This document shows, piece after piece, positions 25,329-34,596 of a stretch of 34,961 nt of DNA. A program made the translations under genes and the position numbers. Source of the stretch: an uncultured Clostridia bacterium (GTDB taxonomy: Bacteria; Bacillota; Clostridia; Oscillospirales; QAKW01); NCBI GenBank assembly GCA_947627315.1, contig CANQVN010000005.1:1-34961 (forward strand), read 5' to 3'. Below the pieces are notes generated by a model that searched no databases, had not been told where the DNA came from, and saw only the letters and a list, made by a program, of their open reading frames with translations. The stretch's first letter is position 1, and each line of letters starts with the position of its first letter.

Positions 25329-27377
25329 ATGGCTGAGTTGACAACCAAGACCATTCGCAACATTTGCCTGCTTGGACACGGCGGCAGCGGCAAGACCTCC
25401 GTTTCAGAGGCAATGCTGTTTTGCGCGGGGCAGACGGAACGCCTCGGCACGATAGCTGACGGGAACACTGTTTTGGACTACGACGCGGAGGAGAAAAAGC
25501 GGAAATATTCCGTCTCTCTTGCGACGGCGCCCGTTGTCTGGAAGGATATAAAAATAAATATTATAGACACGCCCGGGTTTCTTGATTTTGAGGGCGAGGT
25601 AGCGGAGGCTGTCCGCGTGGCGGACGCCGCGATTATCGTGGTGGACGGCAAGGCGGGGGTCGAGGTCGGCACCGAGCTTGCCTGGGAATACGTCGAGCGC
25701 GCCGCGCTCCCGCGCGCCTTTTTTATCAATAAGTTTGACGACAGCGAGGCGGATTTTGTAAAGACTTTCGAGCAGCTTCGCGACAAATTCGGGCGCAACG
25801 TCTGCCCGACGTTTGTGCCGGTGCGCAGCGACGGGGAGACGAGGTTTGTAAACCTCATTTATATGAAGGCGTACACCTTTGATAAAAACGGCTCCCGCAC
25901 CGAGCACGATGTGAGCGACGCCGAAAAGGCGCAGGTCGAGCAGTATCTCGAGCCGCTGCACGAGGCTGTCGCTATGACAAGCGACGAGCTTATGGAAAAG
26001 TATTTTAACGGCGATGAAATAACGCTGGACGAGATGGTGGAGGCGCTGCACGAGGGCATTATCGAGGGTTCTATCGTCCCTGTCTTTTCCGGCGCGTCGG
26101 CAAAGCTGTGGGGCATAAAGGGACTTATGGATACCGTCGCGGACTCTTTCCCGCGCCATACCGCCAAAAAGACCGAAAAGACGGCGGACGGTGAAAAGGA
26201 AATTCAGCCGGACGGCGACACTTCGATTTTCATTTTCAAGACGTACGTCGACCAGTTCGGAAAGCTCAGTCTTTTCAAGGTGATGAACGGCACGCTCAAG
26301 CGAGATATGACGCTTAAAAACGCCCGCAGCGGCGCGTCGGAAAAGATGGCGCACATTTACACCTTAAAGGGTTCAAAGCAGGTCGAGGTAGACAGTCTTT
26401 GCTGCGGAGATATCGGCGTTATCACAAAGGTCGCCTCCGCCGCGACGGGCGACACGCTCTATTCCGGCGCGCCGGTGTCATACACGCCGCCCGCCTTCCC
26501 GCATCCGTATATGCGCCGCGGCGTTTTCGCGTCCAGCAAGGGCGAGGAGGATAAAATATCCACGGCGATGCAGAAGCTTTTGGACGAAGATCCGACCATC
26601 AGGTTTGAGAGCAACGCCGAGACGAAGCAGATGCTGCTTTCCGGTATGGGCGACATACATATCGACCTTATTCTGTCCAAGCTCAAATCACGCTACGGCA
26701 TAGCCTTACAGCAGGCGGAGCCGAAGATAGCCTACCGAGAGACGATACGCAAGTCGGTGCAGGCGGAAGGCAAGCATAAAAAGCAGTCGGGCGGCTCGGG
26801 GCAGTACGGACACGTTAAAATCACCTTCTCTCCCGGCGAGGGCGAGGGGCTTACCTTCACGCAGAGCGTCGTGGGCGGCAGTGTGCCGAAGGGCTACTAT
26901 CCCGCCGTTGAAAAGGGGCTTCTGGAGGCCATGCAGGAGGGCGTGCTTGCGGGCTATCCTATGGTGGCGCTTGCCGCAGACCTGTTCGACGGCTCCTACC
27001 ATCCTGTCGATTCCAATGAAATTTCCTTTAAGCTGGCGGCGCGGCTTGCTTACAGAGAGGGTCTGCCAAAGGCGTCACCCGCGCTTTTGGAGCCGGTGGG
27101 AAGTCTTAAAGTGTCGGTGCCGGAGAGCATGGTGGGCGACGTTATGGGTGATCTTAACAAACGGCGCGGCAGGGTTCTCGGTATGAATCCGGATGAAAAC
27201 CGGCGCGGATACACTCTTGTCGAGGCGGAGGCGCCGGATGCCGAGATGATGGACTACACGGTGGCATTGAGGGCGATGACTCAGGGCAGGGGCAAGTTTG
27301 ATTTCAACTTTGTCCGCTATGAGGAAGTCCCCGCCGCCGAGGCGCAGAAGATAATAGACGAGGCTAAGAAAAACTAA
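25329..27377 (+). CDS. Elongation factor G-like GTPase (EF-G paralogue)
   Basis: GHGGSGKTSVSEAMLF; IIDTPGFLDFEGEVAEAVRVADAAIIVVD; FINKFDD; C-terminal EF-G domains IV/V (PVDSNEISFKLAARLAYREG; MGDLNKRRGRVLGM). Confidence 0.92.
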   Translation: MAELTTKTIRNICLLGHGGSGKTSVSEAMLFCAGQTERLGTIADGNTVLDYDAEEKKRKYSVSLATAPVVWKDIKINIIDTPGFLDFEGEVAEAVRVADAAIIVVDGKAGVEVGTELAWEYVERAALPRAFFINKFDDSEADFVKTFEQLRDKFGRNVCPTFVPVRSDGETRFVNLIYMKAYTFDKNGSRTEHDVSDAEKAQVEQYLEPLHEAVAMTSDELMEKYFNGDEITLDEMVEALHEGIIEGSIVPVFSGASAKLWGIKGLMDTVADSFPRHTAKKTEKTADGEKEIQPDGDTSIFIFKTYVDQFGKLSLFKVMNGTLKRDMTLKNARSGASEKMAHIYTLKGSKQVEVDSLCCGDIGVITKVASAATGDTLYSGAPVSYTPPAFPHPYMRRGVFASSKGEEDKISTAMQKLLDEDPTIRFESNAETKQMLLSGMGDIHIDLILSKLKSRYGIALQQAEPKIAYRETIRKSVQAEGKHKKQSGGSGQYGHVKITFSPGEGEGLTFTQSVVGGSVPKGYYPAVEKGLLEAMQEGVLAGYPMVALAADLFDGSYHPVDSNEISFKLAARLAYREGLPKASPALLEPVGSLKVSVPESMVGDVMGDLNKRRGRVLGMNPDENRRGYTLVEAEAPDAEMMDYTVALRAMTQGRGKFDFNFVRYEEVPAAEAQKIIDEAKKN

Positions 27378-27380
27378 TCA

Positions 27381-27412
27381 AAAAGCCCGAAAGGAAATCC
27401 TTTCGGGCTTTT
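27381..27412 (+). terminator. Intrinsic terminator of the EF-G paralogue
   Basis: AAAAGCCCGAAAGG-AAAT-CCTTTCGGGCTTTT. Confidence 0.9.
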
Positions 27413-27491
27413 ATTGTGTAAGCAACAAGGTTCCCGGGACCCGCCCGAAATCTTTGATTTCGCCGGCGGGTGGGGTTCTTATTTTTGGGCG

Positions 27492-27752
27492 TTAATTTTC
27501 GCTTTTCATTGCCTTATACTTGTTTTTGGTCGCAATTCCGCCGCGGATATGCCGCTCCTCAAGATTTTTGTCAAGGACGGATTTTACCTGCCGGTAAAGG
27601 TCATTGTCAATCGTTTTCAGCTTGTAGCTCACGTCCTTGTGTACGGTGGACTTGGATATTTTGAATACGCTCGCCGTTTTTCTGACAGTAGCGCCGTTGT
27701 CGATTATGTAACGTGCAAACTCCCGCGCCCGTTCTTCACAGGTATAGTACAT
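27492..27752 (-). CDS. spoIIID: Sporulation transcriptional regulator SpoIIID
   Basis: ARYIIDNGATVRKTASVFKISKSTVHKDVSYKLKTIDNDLYRQVKSVLDKNLEERHIRGGIATKNKYK; start at 27752 (MYYTCEER) has AGGTGG upstream. Confidence 0.9.
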   Translation of the reverse strand: MYYTCEERAREFARYIIDNGATVRKTASVFKISKSTVHKDVSYKLKTIDNDLYRQVKSVLDKNLEERHIRGGIATKNKYKAMKSEN

Positions 27753-27817
27753 ATAAAACAACCACCTTTGCATACTTTTATTAAACTATATGCGTGGAGT
27801 TGTCTATATATGTGCCG

Positions 27818-28804
27818 TTATTTTTCCAATTTGCAGACGGAAAAAGCGTTATCCTGCGGCGAAAAATCCAGCCCGTCCGTTACAATTATCTCGCTGTCGG
27901 TTATAAGTATCATTTCAAACCCGCCGACGGTGCGCCACAGGCTTTCGGCGCGCTCTTTTCCCATTACAAAGAGAGCGGTTGAAAGCGCGTCTGCCATAGT
28001 GTCGTCCGCCGCTACAACAGTTGCCGAAATTATACCGCTTTGGGAGGGGTATCCCGTCTCGGGGTCGATTATGTGATGGTAGGTAACGCCGTTTTGCTCA
28101 AACGAGCGCTCGTATCCTCCGGAGGTGACAACGGCGCAGTCTTCGGCTTGCAACACGCCGATAAGCTCGTCTTTCTTTTTCGGGTGCGCTATTCCGACCT
28201 GCCATGGGCTGCCGTCCTTCCGCGCGCCGCGGAGCATAACGTTGCCGCCGAGCGATACGACGGCGCTTTCAACGCCGTTTTGCGTTAAAATGTCCCGCAC
28301 ACAGCTCGCGGCATACCCTTTTGCAATGCCGCCAAGGTCAATCTCTCCGCTGCAAATGGCGGCGCTTCCCGAAACGGTGAGCGTGCTCGATTTGTACTTT
28401 TGCACGGCGGCATAAAGCTCATCTTTTCCGGGAATACGGGGCGTACCCTCGGTAAATCCCCACAGCTTTGAAACGGGGCGCAGCATTATGTCAAACGCGC
28501 CGCCTGTCATATCCTTCATCTCCAGCGCCCGCTCGATTATTTTCTGCGTGTCGTATGAAAGCTCCGCTCTGCCGTCTCTGTTAAGCGCGTATATTTCCGA
28601 GTCCTCCCGCGTTACCGAAAAAAGACCTTCAAGCTCATATATTTTCTGTTTTGCAAGCAAAAGCGCGTCCGCCGCGTTTTGCCCGTCGGCTTTCATTGTC
28701 ATAACCGTGTCCATTGAAAAAAACTGTTCTGTCGCTTCGTTTGTTTTGCCGCAGGAACAGCAGATAAGCAGCAGTGAAAGCATAAGGGAAACGACCCTTT
28801 TCAT
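27818..28804 (-). CDS. apbE: ApbE-family FAD:protein FMN transferase, lipoprotein
   Basis: Lipobox-like LLICCSCG; FFSMDTVMTMKA; IDLGGIAKGYAASCV; SLGGNVMLRG; HHIIDPETGYPSQSG. Confidence 0.93.
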   Translation of the reverse strand: MKRVVSLMLSLLLICCSCGKTNEATEQFFSMDTVMTMKADGQNAADALLLAKQKIYELEGLFSVTREDSEIYALNRDGRAELSYDTQKIIERALEMKDMTGGAFDIMLRPVSKLWGFTEGTPRIPGKDELYAAVQKYKSSTLTVSGSAAICSGEIDLGGIAKGYAASCVRDILTQNGVESAVVSLGGNVMLRGARKDGSPWQVGIAHPKKKDELIGVLQAEDCAVVTSGGYERSFEQNGVTYHHIIDPETGYPSQSGIISATVVAADDTMADALSTALFVMGKERAESLWRTVGGFEMILITDSEIIVTDGLDFSPQDNAFSVCKLEK

Positions 28805-29214
28805 CGGAGTGAGTCAAGATAGTCCTGCAAAATTATCTTTGCGGCAAGCAGGTCTATGCTCTCCTTTCTCTTTTTTCCGTAAACGTCCGTTATGTCCATA
28901 TAACGTGACGCCGCCATCGTCGTCATTCGCTCGTCGTAGTAGATTATCTCGGCGTCGGGCAGCATATCTTTCAGCGTCTGTCCGAAAAGACGGGTGCGCT
29001 CCGCGCGAAATCCCTCGCTGCCGTCCATATTCCGCGGAAGCCCCAAAACTATTTTTTTCGCCTGCCGCTCGGCGTAAATTTCCGCTATGCGCGCCGCCGT
29101 CTTTTCGGGGTCTTTTGAGCGCACCGTTTCCACCCCGCAGGAAATAAGCCCCGTCCCGTCCGATACGGCGACTCCCGTGCGGCTGTCGCCGTAATCTATT
29201 CCAAGCACCGTCAT
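28801..29214 (-). CDS. ruvX: Putative pre-16S rRNA nuclease / Holliday junction resolvase-like YqgF (RuvX)
   Basis: VLGIDYGDSRTGVAVSD; IVLGLPRNMDGSEGFRAE; YDERMTTMAA; ATGA overlap with apbE. Confidence 0.93.
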   Translation of the reverse strand: MTVLGIDYGDSRTGVAVSDGTGLISCGVETVRSKDPEKTAARIAEIYAERQAKKIVLGLPRNMDGSEGFRAERTRLFGQTLKDMLPDAEIIYYDERMTTMAASRYMDITDVYGKKRKESIDLLAAKIILQDYLDSLR

Positions 29215-29218
29215 GCCT

Positions 29219-31417
29219 TTACATCTCCCTTAAAAGCTCAAAGGCAAGCTTTGAGTTTATCTGCGCAAGCTCCCGCTTTTTTGCAACGCGCTCTTTAAGC
29301 ATATTCTCGATATTCTCTCTGTCGGCGATAAGCCCGTCGAATTTCGCGCCCGTTTCGGCGTCCGAGACGTCGGCAAAGTCTATAATATAGTCTTCCATAC
29401 CCATCTCTATACAGAGCGACATAACCTTAGGGTCGTAGTTCAACGCCAGAAACGGCTTGCAGTAAATGCAGCTGAAGGTCACCGCGTGCAGCCGCTCCAT
29501 AACAGCCGTGTCGCACCTGCTGATAACGTCCAGTACCTGCGCGTGGGGAAGCTCGCGGTCGATAAGTATATGCTCGCTTTTAAGCCGTTCCGCCAGCTTT
29601 TTGAGAACGTCGGCGTCCTTGTCATAGTGAAGCGGCAGTAAAACGGTGGTGTAGCCGTGCTTTTCGGCGGCTTTGTCGATAAACCCCGCAAATCTCTCTA
29701 TGAATTTGTCGTCCGTTCCCGCCTCGCGCAGGTTTACGCAGAGATATCTGCCGTCATTCAGCATATCGCAGTGTTCTCTGATATCTGCGCCGTTAAGGGT
29801 AAAGGTCTCGTCGGCGGTAAGCGTCACATTCGGGTTTTTAACCCCGATTGAGTTCATATAAACGGCGGAACGTCTGTCTCTTACCGTGATAACGTCGGCG
29901 CGGTTTAAAAGCTTTTGTGTCCGGACGCGGTTTTTTTCTCTGTTTATCGGTCCCACGCCGTTGCTGTAAAGCATCAGCTTACATCCGTATCCTATCGCCT
30001 TTTTCGCTATATGCGTGTAGTAGAATACCGAGCGGCTGGAGGTCGCGTCCTGTAAAATTGAGCCGCTTCCCAGCATAAACACGTTTGTCTTTTTCATCGC
30101 CCTGTAAATCGCGGGCAGATTAAAGCGGTGCAGCACCCGCGAAAAATCCGCCCCGCCGCTGTTTTTCGTATCGGCGGAAAGCAGCACCATGTTCGCGCCG
30201 CCGCAGGCGGCGTTTATATTATCCGAAAACGCCTTGAGCGCGATATCGTCGCCGAGATTGTTCCTGCCGTAGTAGCCGCACAGCATAAAGTCGACGGGAC
30301 GCAAATCCTTTTCCGCGGCGGAATATGCCGCCTCCGCGTCGCTTGCCATCTTGTCCACCGAGTAGCGGGATTTTACAATTTCCAGCCCCGCGCGCACGTT
30401 TTCGGCGTATTTTTGAGGCTTTGCCAGCATGTCCTTTATAAGTGCGGCAATCTCGGCGTCGGGCGGGTAGGGGCAGCCGCGGCAGGTGAAGTTGGTGTCG
30501 ACGCACAGCTTTTCGGTCTTGTCTGAAAACAGACCGATGTAGCCGCTGTTTCCGAGCAGTATGACGGGCGTCTCGCACGCCATCGCCTCCAAAGCCGCGC
30601 GGGATATGCCGACAAACAGATCGGCTATGTTGCAGTAGCGGTAGATGTCCGTCTGCGGACCTGTAAGGCGGATAAACCCGTCGCAGGTCTCAGCGTTTAT
30701 CTTTTCGGCTTTTTTACAAAATTCATCGTATCGCGTCCCGCCGCCGACTATAACGATGCGGCTTTCGGGTGTGTCGGCGTAAATCCGCTTTGCCAGATTA
30801 AGCATCCGCTCCACATGGTCGCCTGCCACCTCGTCCAGCCGTGAAACGCAGAGAATGACGCGGTTTTCGGGCGTGAATCCCATCTTTTCTCTGAAATCGG
30901 GCAGTCTGTTTTTGCGAAACGTGTCGAGATTTATGCCGTTTACGGTGACGGTTATTTTGTCCTTTTCATAGCCGTATTCCCGCACGGCGTAGTCCTTTAA
31001 ATCCTCGCTCACGGCAAGCGCTCTGTCCCCCCAGCGGGTGAACATTTTAAAAAGCAGGCTTGTTTTGAAATTGAAGTGTACCGTCGAGACAAACGGGCGG
31101 CGGTACCGCTTGTTTATCAGTCTTGCGGTAAAGTTTGATATCCGCGTGTGCGAATGAATGACGCAGGTGCGGTTTTGCTTTACGTATTTTGCAACCGCCC
31201 TGTAACCGCGCCACAGGCTCACAGGGTCTTTTTTATTGAGCGGAGCTGTGACATGCGTAATCCCGTTTTCCGCGAGCTTTTTTGCGTAAACGCCGCCGCT
31301 TGAAAAAACGGTAACGTCGTTGCCATGGCGTTTCAGCGCGTTTGCAAGCTCGTATATGTGAGTTTCCGCGCCGCCGATGTTGAGCGACATTGTCAGTATT
31401 GCGACCTTTTTATGCAT
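29219..31417 (-). CDS. Fusion: N-terminal GT4-type glycosyltransferase and C-terminal polysaccharide pyruvyl transferase (CsaB-like)
   Basis: N-terminal [50 protein letters not shown]; from about residue 372, [78 protein letters not shown]. Confidence 0.88.
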   Translation of the reverse strand: MHKKVAILTMSLNIGGAETHIYELANALKRHGNDVTVFSSGGVYAKKLAENGITHVTAPLNKKDPVSLWRGYRAVAKYVKQNRTCVIHSHTRISNFTARLINKRYRRPFVSTVHFNFKTSLLFKMFTRWGDRALAVSEDLKDYAVREYGYEKDKITVTVNGINLDTFRKNRLPDFREKMGFTPENRVILCVSRLDEVAGDHVERMLNLAKRIYADTPESRIVIVGGGTRYDEFCKKAEKINAETCDGFIRLTGPQTDIYRYCNIADLFVGISRAALEAMACETPVILLGNSGYIGLFSDKTEKLCVDTNFTCRGCPYPPDAEIAALIKDMLAKPQKYAENVRAGLEIVKSRYSVDKMASDAEAAYSAAEKDLRPVDFMLCGYYGRNNLGDDIALKAFSDNINAACGGANMVLLSADTKNSGGADFSRVLHRFNLPAIYRAMKKTNVFMLGSGSILQDATSSRSVFYYTHIAKKAIGYGCKLMLYSNGVGPINREKNRVRTQKLLNRADVITVRDRRSAVYMNSIGVKNPNVTLTADETFTLNGADIREHCDMLNDGRYLCVNLREAGTDDKFIERFAGFIDKAAEKHGYTTVLLPLHYDKDADVLKKLAERLKSEHILIDRELPHAQVLDVISRCDTAVMERLHAVTFSCIYCKPFLALNYDPKVMSLCIEMGMEDYIIDFADVSDAETGAKFDGLIADRENIENMLKERVAKKRELAQINSKLAFELLREM

Positions 31418-31521
31418 ATAAGTCCACCCGTTTCATATTATTTCCCGATAGATTATATTATATATTTTCCGTTCCGTCAAGCGCGGGCAAGGATACGGTC
31501 AAATTTTTCATAAAAAAACTA

Positions 31522-31551
31522 TTGACTTGTCCGTGTCGACTGTGTTATAAT
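31522..31551 (+). promoter_or_regulatory. Promoter of rpmG-secE-nusG
   Basis: TTGACT-18 nt-TATAAT. Confidence 0.75.
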
Positions 31552-31635
31552 TCGTATACCTGTAATGGGGTTTATTTTTTTGTACGAAAAACACCCCATA
31601 ATACTGAGCAGGGAGGCAGACAGGAGGTGCCGAAT

Positions 31636-31785
31636 ATGCGCGTAAAGATAACGCTTGCGTGTTCAGAGTGTAAGCAGAGGAATTACGACACTGTCAAAAA
31701 TAAGAAAAACGATCCTGACAGACTTGAAATGAGCAAATATTGCCGCTTTTGCAGAAAACACACGCTGCATAAGGAAACAAAGTAA
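31636..31785 (+). CDS. rpmG: 50S ribosomal protein L33
   Basis: [49 protein letters not shown]. Confidence 0.96.
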   Translation: MRVKITLACSECKQRNYDTVKNKKNDPDRLEMSKYCRFCRKHTLHKETK

Positions 31786-31807
31786 GGCTTGTTAGGGAGG
31801 AGACAAA

Positions 31808-32047
31808 ATGGCTGATACAGCGAAAAAGAAAAAGGGCAACATCTTCAAAAGGATAGGCGCTTTTTTCAAAGAAGTCAGAATTGAGATGTTCAAACGCATC
31901 ATCTGGCCGTCGCCGAAGCAGGTTTTGAACAACACCATTATAGTTATTGTCACGGTGTTTATTGTCGGTATTGTCGTTTGGCTGCTCGATTATGTCTTTG
32001 TCAACGGTCTTGAGTTCGCGTTAAGTCACCTGCCGAGCATCTTCTGA
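31808..32047 (+). CDS. secE: Preprotein translocase subunit SecE
   Basis: FFKEVRIEMFKRIIWPSPKQVLNNTIIVIVTVFIVGIVVWLLDYVF. Confidence 0.95.
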   Translation: MADTAKKKKGNIFKRIGAFFKEVRIEMFKRIIWPSPKQVLNNTIIVIVTVFIVGIVVWLLDYVFVNGLEFALSHLPSIF

Positions 32048-32079
32048 CGGGATGACTTTAGCCTTAAGGAGAAATGAGC

Positions 32080-32601
32080 ATGTCTGATAAAGCGCAGTGG
32101 TATGTTGTGCATACCTACTCCGGATATGAAAACAAGGTCGCGGCAAATCTTGAAAAGATAATCGAGAACAGAAAGCTCGAGGATTTGATTATGGATATCC
32201 GCGTGCCGACAGAGACCGTCGTCGAAAAGACGGAAAAGGGTGAAAAATCTCACGAGCGCAAGCTGTTTCCGAGCTATATACTCGTGAAAATGGTGATGAC
32301 AAACGACACCTGGTTTATCGTCCGCAACACCCGCGGCGTCACCGGCTTTGTCGGGGCGACGACCGAGCCTATTCCGCTGTCGGATGAAGAGGTCAAAAAG
32401 CTGGGCGTCGAGCAGATAGTCTATGCAGACGAGTTTGCAAAGGGCGACAGCGTCAAGATTATCGAGGGCGGCTTTAACGGGTGCGTCGGCGTTGTCGACA
32501 AGGTATTCGACGACAAAAAGCGGCTTTCCGTCATAGTCTCGATGTTCGGCAGGGAAACGCCTGTCGAGGTGGCGTTCAATCAGGTGACGCCCGTTAAGTA
32601 A
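32080..32601 (+). CDS. nusG: Transcription termination/antitermination protein NusG
   Basis: WYVVHTYSGYENKVAANLEK; LFPSYILVKM; NTRGVTGFVG; KOW GDSVKIIEGGFNGCVG. 32080 start preferred on RBS spacing. Confidence 0.96.
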   Translation: MSDKAQWYVVHTYSGYENKVAANLEKIIENRKLEDLIMDIRVPTETVVEKTEKGEKSHERKLFPSYILVKMVMTNDTWFIVRNTRGVTGFVGATTEPIPLSDEEVKKLGVEQIVYADEFAKGDSVKIIEGGFNGCVGVVDKVFDDKKRLSVIVSMFGRETPVEVAFNQVTPVK

Positions 32602-32650
32602 GGGTATAAGCCGCCGCGTGCGGTTTATATAGCGGCTGTATGCCGCGTAA

Positions 32651-32686
32651 GTGGGAGGAGAGAATTTCTTTCCGCAAGTTTACCAC
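32651..32686 (+). promoter_or_regulatory. L1-type ribosomal protein leader motif upstream of rplK
   Basis: GTGGGAGGAGAGAATTTCTTTCCGCAAGTTTACCAC; GTGG/CCAC closing stem with inner GGAGAGAA/TTCTTTCC hairpin. Confidence 0.65.
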
Positions 32687-32706
32687 ATTTTTAGGAGGTA
32701 TTTAAG

Positions 32707-33132
32707 TTGGCACAAAAGGTTATAGGCTACATCAAATTACAAATTCCCGCGGGCAAAGCCACCCCCGCGCCGCCGGTAGGTCCCGCGCTCGGTCAGCACG
32801 GCGTCAACATTATGGCGTTTACAAAGGAATTTAATGAGAGAACGAAAAATGACATCGGCTACATCATTCCCGTCGTCATAACCGTTTATCAGGATCATTC
32901 CTTCACTTTCGTTACAAAAACTCCGCCTGCGGCAGTTCTTATAAAGAAAGCGGCGGGTATTGAAAGCGGCTCGGGCGTACCGAACAAGACCAAGGTGGCA
33001 AAGCTCACCAAGGAACAGGTAAAGCAGATAGCCGAGACAAAGATGCCTGATCTTAACGCGGCTAATATCGAAACCGCGATGAGTATGATTGCAGGCACTG
33101 CAAGAAGTATGGGCGTTACGGTCGAGGAGTAA
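32707..33132 (+). CDS. rplK: 50S ribosomal protein L11
   Basis: (TTG start) [42 protein letters not shown]. Confidence 0.97.
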   Translation: MAQKVIGYIKLQIPAGKATPAPPVGPALGQHGVNIMAFTKEFNERTKNDIGYIIPVVITVYQDHSFTFVTKTPPAAVLIKKAAGIESGSGVPNKTKVAKLTKEQVKQIAETKMPDLNAANIETAMSMIAGTARSMGVTVEE

Positions 33133-33145
33133 TCGCTTTTTGCAG

Positions 33146-33171
33146 GTGGGAGGAAATTTCCGCAAAACCAC
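33146..33171 (+). promoter_or_regulatory. L1-type ribosomal protein leader motif upstream of rplA
   Basis: GTGGGAGGAAATTTCCGCAAAACCAC; same layout as 32651-32686. Confidence 0.65.
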
Positions 33172-33190
33172 TATATGGAGGATTGAATAG

Positions 33191-33883
33191 GTGAAAAGAG
33201 GAAAAAAATATATCGAAAGCGAAAAGCTGGTCGACTCCGCAAAGCTGTATGAGTCCGCCGACGCTATGGACCTTGTTATAAAGACGGCGAAAGCCAAGTT
33301 TGACGAGACTGTCGAGCTGCATGTGAAGCTGGGCGTCGACTCGCGCCATGCCGACCAGCAGGTCAGAGGCGCGGTTGTTCTGCCGCACGGCACGGGTAAA
33401 TCGGTCCGTGTTTTGGTTTTTGCCAAGGGCGACAAGGCAGACGAGGCAACTGCCGCCGGCGCAGATTATGTCGGCGCGGAGGAGCTTATCCCGAAAATAC
33501 AGAACGAAAACTGGTTTGAGTTCGACGCGGTCGTCGCAACCCCTGATATGATGGGTGTTGTCGGTCGTCTGGGTCGTGTTCTCGGTCCGAAAGGACTTAT
33601 GCCGAACCCCAAGGCGGGTACCGTCACGATGGACGTCGCCAAGGCGGTCGCCGATCTTAAAGCCGGTAAGATAGAGTACAGGCTCGATAAAACAAACATC
33701 ATTCACTGCCCGATGGGCAAGGTGTCTTTCGGCAAGGAAAAGCTGTGCGACAACTTCGACACGCTTATCGGCGCCATTGTAAAGGCGCGTCCGTCCGCCG
33801 CCAAGGGTCAGTATGTCAAGAGCTGCGTCGTTTCGTCCACGATGGGACCCGGCATCAAAATAAGTACCAGCAAATATCAATAA
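33191..33883 (+). CDS. rplA: 50S ribosomal protein L1
   Basis: (GTG start) KRGKKYIES...[61 protein letters not shown]. Confidence 0.97.
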   Translation: MKRGKKYIESEKLVDSAKLYESADAMDLVIKTAKAKFDETVELHVKLGVDSRHADQQVRGAVVLPHGTGKSVRVLVFAKGDKADEATAAGADYVGAEELIPKIQNENWFEFDAVVATPDMMGVVGRLGRVLGPKGLMPNPKAGTVTMDVAKAVADLKAGKIEYRLDKTNIIHCPMGKVSFGKEKLCDNFDTLIGAIVKARPSAAKGQYVKSCVVSSTMGPGIKISTSKYQ

Positions 33884-33887
33884 ACTG

Positions 33888-33916
33888 TTGACACACGCAT
33901 TTTCGTGTGTTAGAAT
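33888..33916 (+). promoter_or_regulatory. Promoter for rplJ-rplL
   Basis: TTGACA-17 nt-TAGAAT. Confidence 0.75.
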
Positions 33917-34056
33917 AAGGTAAATTACTTCAAAGACAGCAGGTGCGATTTATCGCTTAAAACGCCCGCCGAGGAGAGTTTTACTATTTTGGCTAAAGCT
34001 TGTGCTCCCGCGCGTTACTGCGTCGGGAGCATTTTTTAATCGGGGAGGTGAATACA
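33917..34056 (+). promoter_or_regulatory. L10-type ribosomal protein leader ending in an intrinsic terminator
   Basis: Long structured leader before rplJ; TGCTCCCG...CGGGAGCA-TTTTTT at 34003-34037. Position and architecture match the known L10 leader class. Confidence 0.75.
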
Positions 34057-34563
34057 TTGCCAAGCAAACAGATTTTGGAGGTAAAGCAGCAGGCTGTGAG
34101 CGAGCTTGCGCAAAAGCTCAAGGATGCGACGACAGGCGTGTTTGTCGATTACAGCGGCATCACCGTGGCGGACGATACCGCGCTTCGTAAAAAGATGAGG
34201 GAAGCGGGCGTTCATTACAGCGTTGTTAAAAACACTCTCACAAGGCTTGCCGCCAAGGAGGCGGGTATAGACGGGCTGGACGATATACTTAACGGAACCA
34301 CCGCTCTTGCCCTGTCGAACGACCATGTCGCCGCGGCAAAAATCATCGGCGAGTATGCCGAGAAAAATGATAACTTCACAATCAAAGGCGGATTTATGGA
34401 GGGCAAGGTCATCAGCATAGCTGAGGTCGAAAAGCTCTCGAAGATGCCCGGAAAAGAGCAGCTGCTCTGCATGCTTCTCTACGCGCTCAACGGAAATATT
34501 TCCGGTCTTGCACGCGCACTTCAGGCTGTTGTTGATTCTAAAAACGAGTCGACTCCGGCGTAA
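34057..34563 (+). CDS. rplJ: 50S ribosomal protein L10
   Basis: TTG start after GGGGAGG; PSKQILEVKQQAVSELAQKLKDATTGVFVDYSGITVADDTALRKKMREAGVHYSVVKNTL. Confidence 0.95.
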   Translation: MPSKQILEVKQQAVSELAQKLKDATTGVFVDYSGITVADDTALRKKMREAGVHYSVVKNTLTRLAAKEAGIDGLDDILNGTTALALSNDHVAAAKIIGEYAEKNDNFTIKGGFMEGKVISIAEVEKLSKMPGKEQLLCMLLYALNGNISGLARALQAVVDSKNESTPA

Positions 34564-34596
34564 CACTTATTAAATTATTTTCAGGAGGAAAAAATC

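Noticed and set aside
25404-26354. 316-aa antisense ORF opposite the EF-G paralogue
   Set aside because: Shadow ORF; the sense frame is a clear GTPase.
27414-28076. 220-aa plus-strand ORF crossing the hairpin, spoIIID and the apbE 3' end
   Set aside because: Overlaps two well-supported genes on the other strand and has no plausible start context.
28488-29147. 219-aa plus-strand ORF opposite apbE/ruvX
   Set aside because: Spans two well-supported minus-strand genes; low-complexity Ser/Arg/Pro-rich translation.
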